Shown here: one piece after another, positions 26,929 to 37,347 of the stretch
How positions within the stretch are numbered: the stretch's first letter is position 1
Layout of the letters: every line of letters begins with the position of its first letter
Origin: Bacillus xiamenensis
GTDB lineage: Bacteria; Bacillota; Bacilli; Bacillales; Bacillaceae
Length of the DNA stretch: 64,000 bases
Assembly (NCBI RefSeq): GCF_000300535.1
Contig: NZ_AMSH01000003.1
Location: 62,001-126,000, forward strand
Reading direction: 5' to 3'
Notes under the pieces: generated by a model
The model's input: the letters and a program-made list of their open reading frames with translations, nothing else
The model's database searches: none
What the model was told of the DNA's origin: nothing
Program-made: the position numbers and the translations under genes

Positions 26929-28206
26929 TTGATCGCTATCCTGAAGAAGCCACAATTCCTTATGTTTTGTATGGCACAATTAATTTCCCGTTTTGGGGAC
27001 GGTCTTACAACTATTGTCATCCTTTATGTGGTTGGAACTACATCGAATGACCCGTTATTAATTGGATTTGTGTTATTTTGTCAATATTCACCAATGTTTT
27101 TCTTTGGCTTAATTGGTGGTGTTGCGGCAGACCGATTTCAAAAACATCATATTATGATTGCAGCCGATTTATTTCGGTCTTTCATATTAATAGGAATGAT
27201 CTTTAGTTTAAACAATCCAGTGTATGTCATTACCCTCGTTTTTTTATCAGGTATAGGAAGTGCTTTTTTTTATCCAGCGCGCTCCTCGTATATTCCGGTT
27301 GTAGTGGGGGAAAAAAATATTTCAGAAGCGATGGGGGTTTCTCAAAGTATTTATTCCGTTATGCAAATTGCGGGTCCTGGAATTGCAGGCCTACTTCTTC
27401 TTTTCTTTTCACCGACAGCTCTACTCATTATTGATATTTTTACTTATAGTCTATCCGCATGTTTTATCTTGCTGACGGCTGTACTTGTGAGAAAGAACAA
27501 TAAAGATGAGGAATCGAGTCCTTCAACTTCTAAAGAAAAACAGTGGACGGCGATCAAGCAAGGATTGAAAGTCGTATTTCAATCAGCACCACTTGCTTTT
27601 TTAATCCTTTTATTAACACAAGTCATGTTTATCGCAGGAATTTTTAATACCACATCTAACTCTATTTTGCTACAGGAGTTTCAAGTATCAGGTTTTCATT
27701 TTGGGATGATTGAAGCATTTTCGGGAATCGGAGCCGTCATAGGTTCCATTTTAGGTCCTTACTTGCTTGGAAAATTCAAACCTGGTTATATTTTAATGAC
27801 AACGACGATCTTTATGGGAATTTGGATGATGGTCATCATACCGGTTGAGTTTCTAGAAGCACTGTTTGGGTTACCGCCAGTCTACCTTTGGGTTTTTGGT
27901 ATCGGCTTAATGAATGCTTTCTTGAATGTGCCGATTAGCAGTTTATTTCTAGGGCTTACTCCAAATGCTTATAGAGGACGTGCAATGTCTATCTTACAAA
28001 TGTTCTCTAACTTCGGTATCATACTTGGATTAATCATCGCCGGTATTTTTTCTAAATATATTGGTGTTATATGGATTACTGCCATTTCTGGCGGAGTATT
28101 GCTTGCTATCAGTTTATTGTCAATGAGGATGAAAGGTTTTGCGGCCTTATTAAATGTAACGAAAAAAAATAAAGACACTTCAACTGCAGCACAGCTTGAA
28201 GTTTAA
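26929..28206 (+). CDS. MFS efflux transporter of the macrolide-efflux type
   Basis: About 425 residues and 12 helices. The N-terminus, FLMFCMAQLISRFGDGLTTI, and the loop GVAADRFQKHHIM are typical of Mef-like MFS_3 drug exporters. I chose TTG 26929 because AGAGAGG lies nine bases upstream. The frame opens earlier, at a GTG inside the attenuator hairpin (26860), which cannot be a sensible start. Control by the leader peptide and hairpin just upstream suggests induction by a ribosome-targeting compound. The neighbouring methyltransferase may belong to the same response. The substrate is unknown; export of a self-made product is an alternative. Confidence 0.78.
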   Translation: MIAILKKPQFLMFCMAQLISRFGDGLTTIVILYVVGTTSNDPLLIGFVLFCQYSPMFFFGLIGGVAADRFQKHHIMIAADLFRSFILIGMIFSLNNPVYVITLVFLSGIGSAFFYPARSSYIPVVVGEKNISEAMGVSQSIYSVMQIAGPGIAGLLLLFFSPTALLIIDIFTYSLSACFILLTAVLVRKNNKDEESSPSTSKEKQWTAIKQGLKVVFQSAPLAFLILLLTQVMFIAGIFNTTSNSILLQEFQVSGFHFGMIEAFSGIGAVIGSILGPYLLGKFKPGYILMTTTIFMGIWMMVIIPVEFLEALFGLPPVYLWVFGIGLMNAFLNVPISSLFLGLTPNAYRGRAMSILQMFSNFGIILGLIIAGIFSKYIGVIWITAISGGVLLAISLLSMRMKGFAALLNVTKKNKDTSTAAQLEV

Positions 28207-28278
28207 TAAAGTTGGAATAATTTCTCTATCCCTTGCCCATACTGTGGACAACAGTTTTTAAAAAGTGAGGGATTGGTT

Positions 28279-29031
28279 ATGTTATTTCTTCATGACGTAT
28301 GGGTGAATTGGTTTGAAGGGGAAGAGAATGGCTATAATGTATGCCATTTTCATGAGTGGCGCAAGGAGGACAGCGTGGAGCTGTTAGATCAAGTACCTTT
28401 ACTTAAGGTGCAGAGTCCTTTGTTTGATTACATAGAGAATGATCTATCTGAGCTGCCGAAGACGCTGCTAGAATCTGTTTTTGAGAAATCATATATTCGC
28501 AAAAATCATGAACGGCGTAAATTAGAGTATTGCTTTGTGGTCACCGACGGCATTCGCATCATTGCAGTGGATACGATTGGGTATTCCATTCCTGTGAGAA
28601 AGAGCCGCTTAATCCCAAGGCAGGAGCAATTGGTGTATGAAATGGTGAAAGATGTGAAGGCGGAGGAATATGAATTTTCAACAGATCACCTTGAGTCGAC
28701 GAAAGAGTATCATATTTTGTCATTGCCGCCGCAGCATATCAGCGGATTAACGAGAAAAGAAAGACAGCTGAAGCAGCTCATGTTTATGGCGCTTGATCAA
28801 CTAAAGGGCCTTCAAAACCGGGCGGAAATTGCGTATTGGTATACGGAATGGAATCCGCGTATGTACAACCAGATCAAACGAATGTCTTTCGAGGAAATTT
28901 GGAACATGCTGTACAATGAAACCATTGATGGATGGTCTGAAAACCATTTGGCCTTCTGTGAAAAAATGATTAAAGGGCAGCCATTTTTCGAAAAGCTTTG
29001 GGAAATGGAAAACGAATCAAAAGTCAATTAG
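28279..29031 (+). CDS. yjbA: Conserved protein YjbA (DUF3603)
   Basis: 250 residues, acidic, with no signal or membrane segment. It begins [21 protein letters not shown], which I recognise as YjbA / DUF3603 of Bacillaceae. Its function is unknown. The start is ATG 28279, eight bases after GTGAGGGA; a TTG two codons before is less well spaced. It lies between the app side and convergent trpS, as in B. subtilis. Confidence 0.82.
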   Translation: MLFLHDVWVNWFEGEENGYNVCHFHEWRKEDSVELLDQVPLLKVQSPLFDYIENDLSELPKTLLESVFEKSYIRKNHERRKLEYCFVVTDGIRIIAVDTIGYSIPVRKSRLIPRQEQLVYEMVKDVKAEEYEFSTDHLESTKEYHILSLPPQHISGLTRKERQLKQLMFMALDQLKGLQNRAEIAYWYTEWNPRMYNQIKRMSFEEIWNMLYNETIDGWSENHLAFCEKMIKGQPFFEKLWEMENESKVN

Positions 29032-29034
29032 GAA

Positions 29035-29065
29035 AAAGCTTGCAGCGTGTTCAGCTGCAAGCTTT
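29035..29065. terminator. Bidirectional terminator between yjbA and trpS
   Basis: AAAGCTTGCAGC / GCTGCAAGCTTT, seven-base loop, with A before and T after, so it can serve both converging genes. Confidence 0.8.
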
Positions 29066-29066
29066 C

Positions 29067-30338
<1,272 letters not shown>

Positions 30339-30346
30339 TTTAATCC

Positions 30347-30375
30347 ATTATAAATAAGCAAAAATCAAAAGTCAA
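30347..30375 (-). promoter_or_regulatory. trpS promoter
   Basis: On minus: TTGACT (30375-30370), 17 bases, TATAAT (30352-30347). The transcript would begin just before the T-box leader. Confidence 0.8.
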
Positions 30376-30378
30376 AGC

Positions 30379-30738
30379 CTATCTATAATAAATGAAGAGC
30401 AAAATAAACATTTCGGTTAGTAAACTCAAACCTAATATTTTTAAGCTTGAAAAGTTGTTTTGAAAAGATAATGATAACTGTTTGTTTAAATCTTCATTAA
30501 AATCGTCCTTTTGCTTATTTAATGAATTAAACACTTTTCGGAAGCTGTATGATATTTGATCAAAAAATCCACTCTTTAAAGTAATTAACGATAACCATAT
30601 TAGCAAAGAGCCAGATGCTAAATAAAATGTGATGTTAATCATGCTTAATAAAGATATGTGCCGATAAAAAATAAAACTTAAAATGAAAACAAGGAAATTA
30701 GAACTAAGTAAAAGAATAAAAAATCTAATATCAATCAC
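30379..30738 (-). CDS. Small membrane protein, DUF3899-like
   Basis: 119 residues with two hydrophobic segments at the N-terminus, a linker with GFFDQISYSFRKVF that resembles the DUF3899 core, a polar Asn/Lys/Asp region and a third hydrophobic segment at the end. Function unknown. The start is uncertain: the GTG at 30738 shares its G with the AGGAG ribosome site and is too close to be used well, and no ATG, GTG or TTG follows at a better distance. An ATT codon (30729), eight bases after AGGAG, is an unusual possibility. It lies between trpS and the opp operon. Confidence 0.6.
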   Translation of the reverse strand: MIDIRFFILLLSSNFLVFILSFIFYRHISLLSMINITFYLASGSLLIWLSLITLKSGFFDQISYSFRKVFNSLNKQKDDFNEDLNKQLSLSFQNNFSSLKILGLSLLTEMFILLFIYYR

Positions 30739-31091
30739 TCCTGCGCATTAAAACTTTACTGTACTAAAATAGCAATAAATATGTTTAATCCAAGACTTTC
30801 ACTATATAAGAAAAACGAAACAAGGAATGAAGCAGTTGTTTAAATCGATTTCTTGATATCAGTTTACAATGAATCATGGATATTGCCAATTGTATTGACA
30901 GGATTACCTCTGATTAGGTATTTAAGATCACAAAATCAAAGAAAAATAACCAAATTATTTCAATTTTTTTATAAAATTATTAAAAAACAGTACAAATATG
31001 AAAATTTTCTTAAAAAAATGAATGCACAATTACTTATTTGCTAGTATAATAGTTCCTGTAGTTCATTTATGAAGGGGAGGTTAACAACTAG
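30739..31091. other. 353-base AT-rich gap before opp
   Basis: It contains the opp promoter: a clear TATAAT at 31045-31050 with a weak -35, and the strong ribosome site AAGGGGAGG at 31072-31080. A 63-codon TTG ORF (30853-31044) lacks a ribosome site and a family look and is not called. No other structure is seen. Confidence 0.55.
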
Positions 31092-32750
31092 ATGAAAAAG
31101 TCTAAATTTTCACTGCTTTTAGTTTTTTTATTGGTGCTGACTATTTTTGTATCTGCATGTTCAGGTAAACAAAGTAGCGACAAGGGCACTGCATCCAAAG
31201 ATACAAAACAAGAGGCTACAATTTTAGAATCACAGGAAATGCCTGCAATGGATACAATCCAAGCGAGCGATACAATTAGTTTCACAACTATGAATAACGT
31301 TTTTGAAGGTTTGTATCGTTTCAACGATAAAGAAGAATTAGTGCCTGGTATGGCTGATGGGGAACCAGTTGCTAACAAAGATAAAACAGTTTATACCATT
31401 AAACTTAAAGATGCGAAATGGTCTAATGGTGATCCAGTAACAGCACAAGACTTCGTATATGCTTGGCAACGTGCTTTAGATCCAGAACAAAAGTCTGAGT
31501 ATGGCCCATATATGATGGTTGGTAAAATTAAGAATGCTGATAAGGTTTACAACAAAAAAGCAAAGCCTGACGAACTAGGCATTAAAGCTGTAAACGATAA
31601 AGAACTGCAAATTACACTTGAAAAGCCAATTCCTTACTTCCAATCGCTACTTTCATTCCCAACTTTCTATCCAGTGAATGAAAAATTCGTTAAAGAACAA
31701 GGTGATAAATATGCAAAGACTGCAAAGAACCTTGTATACAACGGACCATATGAACTTTCATCTTGGGATGGACCACAAGCAACTACTTGGGAATACAAAA
31801 AGAATGAAGAATATTGGGACAAAAAGAACGTCTCTATGACAAAAATTACTTTTAAAGTATCTAAAGATCCACAAGCAGCTGTTAACGCTTTTGAAGCGGG
31901 AGAAGCTGATATTACACCTAAATTATCAACACCTGCAATCATCTCTCAATACGAAGGTGATAAGCGGATGAAACGATTACTAGAGCCTACTGTGTTCTGG
32001 TTGAAAATGAACCAAGGAAATAAATCTTTAAAGAATGAAAACATTCGTCGTGCAATCGCAACAGCAATTGACAAAGAAGCGTTTGTAAATGATGTATTGC
32101 AGAATGGTTCAGTTGCTGCATACTATCAAATTCCAAAAGATTTCGTATATGATGAAAACGGAAAAGATTTCCGTGATGGAATGCCTAAATACTTAAAAAC
32201 GAACAAAAAAGAAGCTAAAAAACTTTTTGAAAAAGGTTTAAAAGAATTAGGAACGTCTAAAGTAACGCTTAATTACTTAGGTGATGATTCTGAGACAGCT
32301 AAAACGATCGGTGCGTTCATTAAAGATCAGCTCGAGAAAACTTTACCTGGCTTAGACATCAATATTCAAAGTGTTCCTTTCGCTACTAGAATTGATCGTG
32401 ATAAGAAAGAGGATTACGATCTTCAGATGGCTGGATGGGGTCCAGATTACCTCGATCCGATCACGTTCTCTGACTTATTTATTACAGATGGCGGAAACAA
32501 CCACATGGGTTACTCAGATAAAAAATATGATCAGTTGTTAAAAGATGCATCTGGAAAATTAGCTGCAAAACCTGAAGAACGTTGGAAAGCTTTACAGGAA
32601 GCTGAAAAAGTATTACTACAAGATGATGCAGCACTTTCACCAATTTATCAGAGAGCAACTAACTATCTGATAAATGATAAAGTTAAAGGGTTTGTCATTC
32701 ACAAAGTTGGACCAGAATTCAGCTACAAATGGATGAAAATTGAAGGATAA
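31092..32750 (+). CDS. oppA: Oligopeptide-binding lipoprotein OppA
   Basis: Binding protein of the main oligopeptide permease (Spo0K), which in B. subtilis imports peptides, including the Phr and CSF signals for sporulation and competence. It has 552 residues with the lipobox VSAC at Cys23. The SBP_bac_5 fold includes GLYRFNDKEELVPGMA and the DVLQNGSVAAYYQIP region. AAGGGGAGG precedes the ATG. It is the first gene of oppABCDF and is followed by a hairpin before oppB. Confidence 0.96.
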   Translation: MKKSKFSLLLVFLLVLTIFVSACSGKQSSDKGTASKDTKQEATILESQEMPAMDTIQASDTISFTTMNNVFEGLYRFNDKEELVPGMADGEPVANKDKTVYTIKLKDAKWSNGDPVTAQDFVYAWQRALDPEQKSEYGPYMMVGKIKNADKVYNKKAKPDELGIKAVNDKELQITLEKPIPYFQSLLSFPTFYPVNEKFVKEQGDKYAKTAKNLVYNGPYELSSWDGPQATTWEYKKNEEYWDKKNVSMTKITFKVSKDPQAAVNAFEAGEADITPKLSTPAIISQYEGDKRMKRLLEPTVFWLKMNQGNKSLKNENIRRAIATAIDKEAFVNDVLQNGSVAAYYQIPKDFVYDENGKDFRDGMPKYLKTNKKEAKKLFEKGLKELGTSKVTLNYLGDDSETAKTIGAFIKDQLEKTLPGLDINIQSVPFATRIDRDKKEDYDLQMAGWGPDYLDPITFSDLFITDGGNNHMGYSDKKYDQLLKDASGKLAAKPEERWKALQEAEKVLLQDDAALSPIYQRATNYLINDKVKGFVIHKVGPEFSYKWMKIEG

Positions 32751-32767
32751 TTAACAATCTTATAGAA

Positions 32768-32804
32768 AAGAGAGTGTATTCTCTGAATATACTCTCTTTT
32801 TCAC
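32768..32804 (+). terminator. Hairpin between oppA and oppB
   Basis: AGAGAGTGTATT / AATATACTCTCT (one G-U pair) with a T-run. It is inside the operon and probably a partial terminator that makes oppA mRNA more abundant, as seen after appA. Confidence 0.75.
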
Positions 32805-32859
32805 TGAAAGAAATATGTCGAAATATACAGAAAAGTCAGTTTTATCAGGAGGTGCAAGT

Positions 32860-33789
32860 ATGCTGAAATACTTAATTAGACGGGTTGCCTACATGGTAGT
32901 TACCCTCTTTATCATTGTTTCAATCACTTTTTTCTTAATGAAACTTATACCAGGTTCTCCTTTTGTTAATGCGCAAAAGTTGTCAGAAGCTCAACAGGCT
33001 GTACTTAATGCAAAATATGGACTAGATCAGCCTATTCCAGTTCAATATTTTCATTATATGATTAACACATTCACCGGAGATTTAGGTGTTTCATTCCAAT
33101 TCAACAATACCTCCGTAACAGAACTTCTTTCATATCGAGTAGGACCATCTGCTGTCCTAGGCCTTCAAGCGATTATTTTAGGAACGATTGTTGGTATCTT
33201 TTTGGGAGTAGTTGGAGCTTTAAGGCAGAATACATGGGTGGATTACTCCGCTACTTTCTTGGCGGTTATCGGTAAATCAATTCCGAGCTTTGTATTCGCT
33301 GGATTACTTCAGTACTATATTGCGGTGAAATTGGGCTTACTACCAACTCAATTTTGGAATGGGTTTGAATATACAATTTTACCTACTATAGCTTTAGCAA
33401 TGTTCCCTATCTCCATTTGTGCTCGTTTTATGAGAACAGAAATGGTTGAAGTACTTGAGACAGACTACATTTTGCTTGCAAAAGCAAAAGGAGCAGGCTA
33501 TTTTGAGATTGCATTTAAGCATGCGATGAGAAATGCTTTAATACCTGTTGTCACAGTACTTGGCCCATTAACTGTTAGTTTAATGACGGGCTCTCTAGTA
33601 ATTGAAAAAATCTTCTCCATTCCTGGAATTGGTGAACAGTTTGTTAAGGCGATTACAGTCAATGACTATCCAGTCATCATGGGTACAACAATCTTATTTG
33701 CTGTTCTTTTTGTAGTGGTTGTATTTATTGTCGATGTTTTATATGGAATTATCGATCCTAGAATTCGTGTAGCGGGAGGTAACAAATAA
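32860..33789 (+). CDS. oppB: Oligopeptide permease subunit OppB
   Basis: Membrane subunit of Opp, 309 residues and six helices, starting MLKYLIRRVAYMVVTLF. The ATPase-contact EAA loop is ETDYILLAKAKGAGYFEIAFKH. I chose ATG 32860, just after AGGAGGTG; the frame is open to an ATG at 32815 inside the oppA terminator region, which is not credible. Its stop overlaps the oppC start (TAATG). Confidence 0.94.
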   Translation: MLKYLIRRVAYMVVTLFIIVSITFFLMKLIPGSPFVNAQKLSEAQQAVLNAKYGLDQPIPVQYFHYMINTFTGDLGVSFQFNNTSVTELLSYRVGPSAVLGLQAIILGTIVGIFLGVVGALRQNTWVDYSATFLAVIGKSIPSFVFAGLLQYYIAVKLGLLPTQFWNGFEYTILPTIALAMFPISICARFMRTEMVEVLETDYILLAKAKGAGYFEIAFKHAMRNALIPVVTVLGPLTVSLMTGSLVIEKIFSIPGIGEQFVKAITVNDYPVIMGTTILFAVLFVVVVFIVDVLYGIIDPRIRVAGGNK

Positions 33790-34817
33790 TGAAACAGCAA
33801 GAAGAAAATATTGATAAAAGTCTGTTTGAGCCCGCTGGTGTTGATACATTTTCTGCTGAAAAAATTGAAAAACCAAGTCTAAATTATTGGCAAGACGCAT
33901 GGCTTAGAATTAAAAAGAATAAAGCCGCTGTTGTTAGTATGGTCATTTTATTTTTAATTGTATTCATGGCTCTAGTTGGACCATTAATTAGTGGTAAAGA
34001 TTTTAGTACTCAAACGACGTCTGAAGCGAACTTACCACCTCGAATCCAAGGATTAGAGCATGTTGGTTTTCTTCCATTTACTGGTGAAAGAAAACTAAAA
34101 AACGGTGATGTTGTCAATCCATATGAACAAAAAGGAATTGATCATTACTACTGGTTCGGTACTGATAATCTTGGGAGAGATCTGTTTACACGTGTGTGGA
34201 AAGGAACTCAAATCTCACTGCTGATTGCTGTTGTTGCAGCTGTGATCGATTTAATTATTGGTGTTACTTATGGTGCTATTTCTGGCTATTTCGGCGGAAA
34301 AATCGATAATGCGATGCAACGGATTTTAGAAGTTCTAATGGGGATTCCAAACTTAATCGTTGTCATATTAATGATTCTCGTCTTAAAGCCAGGGATCATT
34401 CCAATAATTATTGCTCTAAGTATTACCGGGTGGATCAGTATGGCGAGGGTTGTACGTGCTCAAGTCATGAAGCTGAAAGAACAGGAATATGTACTAGCCG
34501 CTAGAACGTTGGGGTTAAGTAACTTTAAAATTATTTTTAAACACATGTTGCCTAACTTAACAGGTGTCATGATTATTAATACAATGTTCACTATTCCTAG
34601 TGCAATCTTCTTCGAAGCTTTCTTAAGCTTTATTGGATTGGGTCTTCAAGAGCCGCAAGCTTCACTAGGGACATTAATTGAGGATGGATTTAAATCAATG
34701 ATCGCTTTCCCATATCAGATGGTTTATCCAGCAATTATTATTAGTGTTATCATGATCGTCTTTAACCTTGTTGCCGACGGTGTTAGAGATGCACTTGATC
34801 CAAAAATGAAAGATTAG
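33789..34817 (+). CDS. oppC: Oligopeptide permease subunit OppC
   Basis: Second membrane subunit of Opp, 342 residues. It has a 45-residue cytosolic N-terminus, helix 1, then a large external segment of about 50 residues (SEANLPPRIQGLEHVGF...) before the conserved WFGTDNLGRDLFTRVWKG block, and the EAA loop EYVLAARTLGLSNFKIIFKH. AppC lacks the long external segment. The start is ATG overlapping the oppB stop. It works with OppB as the channel. Confidence 0.94.
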   Translation: MKQQEENIDKSLFEPAGVDTFSAEKIEKPSLNYWQDAWLRIKKNKAAVVSMVILFLIVFMALVGPLISGKDFSTQTTSEANLPPRIQGLEHVGFLPFTGERKLKNGDVVNPYEQKGIDHYYWFGTDNLGRDLFTRVWKGTQISLLIAVVAAVIDLIIGVTYGAISGYFGGKIDNAMQRILEVLMGIPNLIVVILMILVLKPGIIPIIIALSITGWISMARVVRAQVMKLKEQEYVLAARTLGLSNFKIIFKHMLPNLTGVMIINTMFTIPSAIFFEAFLSFIGLGLQEPQASLGTLIEDGFKSMIAFPYQMVYPAIIISVIMIVFNLVADGVRDALDPKMKD

Positions 34818-34835
34818 TACGGGGCGGTGATGATG

Positions 34836-35897
34836 ATGAATAAACAAGAAACGATTCTAAAAGTGAATGACTTAAATATTTCATTTCACACATTTGCTGG
34901 TGAGGTTAAGGCAATACGAGGTGTGAATTTCGAATTAAAAAAAGGTGAGACGCTTGCAATTGTTGGAGAATCAGGTTCAGGTAAATCAGTTACTTCTAAA
35001 TCAATTATGGGGCTGCTTCCTAAATCTAACTCTGAAGTGAAAAAAGGAGAGATTTTGTTTCAAGGTAAAAATTTAACAAAACTTTCTGATAAACAGATGC
35101 AGAAAATAAGAGGGAAAGATATTGCCATGGTCTTTCAAGATCCAATGACATCTTTGAATCCTACAATGACGATTGGTAAGCAAATTATTGAGCCCATCTT
35201 AAAACATCAAAATGCGAGTAAAGAAGATGCTAAAAAAAGGGCACTTGATCTTCTGAGTCTTGTAGGTATCCCAAAACCTGAACAGAGATTTAAGCAATAC
35301 CCTCATCAATTTTCTGGTGGAATGCGACAAAGGGTTGTAGTTGCAATAGCTCTTGCTTGTAATCCGAAAATTTTAATTGCAGACGAGCCAACTACAGCTT
35401 TAGATGTGACAATCCAAGCGCAGATTTTAGAATTGATGAAAGATCTTCAAAAAAAGATTGAGACATCTATCATCTTTATTACACATGATTTAGGGGTCGT
35501 TGCGAATGTAGCAGATCGTGTAGCGGTTATGTATGGTGGTCAAATTGTCGAAATTGGCACAGTAGATGAGATTTTCTATAACCCCCAACATCCATATACT
35601 TGGGGATTACTAAGCTCTATGCCAAGCCTTGATGCAAAAGAGGAGAAACTTTTTGCAATTCCAGGGACACCGCCGGATTTGCTAAATCCCCCAAAAGGAG
35701 ATCCGTTTGCTGCTAGAAATCAATATGCAATGAAAATCGATTTTGAACAGCAGCCGCCTTTATATCAAGTGTCAGAAACTCATTTTGCAGCTACATGGTT
35801 ATTACATCCTAACGCACCAAAAGTAGAGCCTCCTGAATCAATTAAGGAAAGAATGCGACAATTCCATGCGCAAAAAGGGAGGGATCACGTTGAGTGA
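34836..35897 (+). CDS. oppD: Oligopeptide ABC transporter ATPase OppD
   Basis: ATPase of Opp with Walker A GESGSGKS, signature QFSGGMRQR and Walker [13 protein letters not shown]. It has about 353 residues. Three ATG codons in a row follow GGGGCGGTG; I chose the third (34836) for ribosome spacing, with 34833 equally possible. The C-terminal tail after the nucleotide-binding domain lacks the four-cysteine Fe-S-type motif present in AppD. It overlaps oppF by eight bases. Confidence 0.93.
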   Translation: MNKQETILKVNDLNISFHTFAGEVKAIRGVNFELKKGETLAIVGESGSGKSVTSKSIMGLLPKSNSEVKKGEILFQGKNLTKLSDKQMQKIRGKDIAMVFQDPMTSLNPTMTIGKQIIEPILKHQNASKEDAKKRALDLLSLVGIPKPEQRFKQYPHQFSGGMRQRVVVAIALACNPKILIADEPTTALDVTIQAQILELMKDLQKKIETSIIFITHDLGVVANVADRVAVMYGGQIVEIGTVDEIFYNPQHPYTWGLLSSMPSLDAKEEKLFAIPGTPPDLLNPPKGDPFAARNQYAMKIDFEQQPPLYQVSETHFAATWLLHPNAPKVEPPESIKERMRQFHAQKGRDHVE

Positions 35898-36816
35898 AAA
35901 AGATGTTATTTTACAAGTGAAAAATCTTAAGCAATATTTTAATGTGGGTAAACCAAATGAAGTCAAAGCTGTTGATGATGTCAGCTTTGACATTTATAGA
36001 GGAGAAACATTAGGTCTTGTAGGTGAGTCTGGTTGCGGGAAATCTACTACTGGAAGAACCATCATTCGCTTATATAACGCAACAGGTGGTGAAGTCATTT
36101 TTAACGGACAGAATGTTCATGATAAAAAATCGACAACAGACCTTAAGCAATTCAATCGAAAAATGCAAATGATTTTTCAGGATCCGTATGCTTCACTTAA
36201 CCCAAGAATGAAAGTTGTGGATATCATTGCAGAGGGCATTGACATTCATGGTCTTGCGAAAACAAAACAAGCACGTAAAGAGCGTGTGTATCAATTGCTT
36301 GAAACGGTTGGTTTGAACAAAGAGCATGCGAATAGATACCCGCATGAATTTTCAGGTGGTCAAAGACAGCGTATTGGAATTGCTCGTGCATTAGCTGTTG
36401 AGCCGGATTTCATCATTGCCGACGAGCCAATCTCTGCACTAGATGTGTCCATCCAAGCGCAGGTCGTCAATTTAATGAAAGAACTGCAAGAAGAAAAGGG
36501 CTTAACGTATTTATTCATTGCGCATGACCTTTCCATGGTGAAATACATTAGCGATCGTATCGGTGTGATGTATTTTGGGAAATTGGTTGAGCTGGCACCA
36601 GCGAATGAATTATATGAAAACCCGCTTCATCCATATACAAAATCATTACTATCTGCGATTCCGCTTCCAGATCCTGATTATGAGCGTAACCGCAAACGGA
36701 TTAAATACGATCCATCTGTTCATAAAGGAACAAATACGGAATTTCGTGAAGTCAAGCCAGGTCACTTTGTCAGCTGTACTGAGGAAGAATTCAAAGAGAT
36801 CAAAGCAAAACAATAA
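35890..36816 (+). CDS. oppF: Oligopeptide ABC transporter ATPase OppF
   Basis: Second ATPase of Opp with Walker A GESGCGKS, signature EFSGGQRQR and Walker [13 protein letters not shown]. It has 308 residues from a TTG at 35890, six bases after AAAGGGAGGG; the frame opens earlier inside oppD, without a ribosome site. The tail has a single cysteine (HFVSC), unlike AppF. It is the last gene of oppABCDF, with a strong terminator after it. Confidence 0.94.
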   Translation: MSEKDVILQVKNLKQYFNVGKPNEVKAVDDVSFDIYRGETLGLVGESGCGKSTTGRTIIRLYNATGGEVIFNGQNVHDKKSTTDLKQFNRKMQMIFQDPYASLNPRMKVVDIIAEGIDIHGLAKTKQARKERVYQLLETVGLNKEHANRYPHEFSGGQRQRIGIARALAVEPDFIIADEPISALDVSIQAQVVNLMKELQEEKGLTYLFIAHDLSMVKYISDRIGVMYFGKLVELAPANELYENPLHPYTKSLLSAIPLPDPDYERNRKRIKYDPSVHKGTNTEFREVKPGHFVSCTEEEFKEIKAKQ

Positions 36817-36826
36817 GAACAGAGAA

Positions 36827-36857
36827 GAAGCACTGCGAGGTCAGTGCTTCTTTTTTT
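36827..36857 (+). terminator. Terminator of opp
   Basis: GAAGCACTG / CAGTGCTTC, six-base loop, then seven T. Confidence 0.88.
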
Positions 36858-36921
36858 ATTTTACAAAAAAATAAGTTGATGGTGATTTTTATGTAAAATG
36901 AGTAAATCAGGAGGAAATCAA

Positions 36922-37209
36922 ATGTTGTGATGGAAGACGTTTCGCTATTCATGCTTTCACTTTTTTATCGTCACTATGCTTTTTTTCAATGTCTTTTTTA
37001 ACAAAACCAAACGGAGGAAAGTGGATGATCGAATTTTTGTGCTCATTTGCATCATTTCGTTTTCGGTTGAATTTGCTGTATATCGGCGCACGAATAAACA
37101 GAAGGAAGAAGTCCGGCGTATGAAATACCTTTATTTCATCATGTTTCAAATCGCAATGACACTTCTTTTGTTTGTTTGCTTTCAAATGCTCATGAATCGT
37201 TCGATATAA
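36922..37209 (+). pseudogene. Small three-helix membrane protein with an early in-frame TGA
   Basis: A textbook ribosome site (AGGAGG, 36909-36914) is followed seven bases later by ATG-TTG-TGA (36922-36930), and the frame is then open from TGG to 37209. Read through, it gives about 95 residues with three hydrophobic segments (FHFFIVTMLFF, FVLICIISF, IAMTLLLFVCF) separated by basic loops. Without read-through, the first ATG is at 36976 (77 residues), with no ribosome site. A second GGAGG (37013-37017) instead serves a different frame, ATG 37025-37123 (32 codons), whose stop overlaps ATG 37120 of the membrane frame. No family recognised. It stands where B. subtilis has yjbB, but is unrelated in size. 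Confidence 0.4.
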
Positions 37210-37238
37210 AACTTTTTTTTGTTTTGTTTGAAAAAAAG

Positions 37239-37265
37239 TGAAACCATCAATGACATTGCTGCGTC
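37239..37265 (+). promoter_or_regulatory. ECF-sigma (W/X/M type) promoter of yjbC-spx
   Basis: TGAAAC (37239-37244), 17 bases, CGTC (37262-37265), a match to the cell-envelope-stress ECF consensus. The yjbC-spx operon of B. subtilis is known to be read by extracytoplasmic sigma factors. Confidence 0.65.
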
Positions 37266-37279
37266 TTACTAGTACAGGT

Positions 37280-37304
37280 GTTTAAATAGCAGGAAATCGG
37301 GAAT
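37280..37304 (+). promoter_or_regulatory. Sigma-B promoter of yjbC-spx
   Basis: GTTTAA (37280-37285), 13 bases, GGGAAT (37299-37304), a close match to GTTTAA-N12-14-GGGWAW. General-stress control of yjbC is described in B. subtilis. Confidence 0.75.
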
Positions 37305-37347
37305 ATCTAAGGAAGTGGTTCTTAACTATATGATAAGGAGCGGATCC

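Noticed and set aside
30853-31044. 63-codon plus-strand ORF in the gap before oppA
   Set aside because: TTG start without a ribosome site, very AT-rich with Lys/Ile/Phe bias, no family look, and it ends at the opp promoter.
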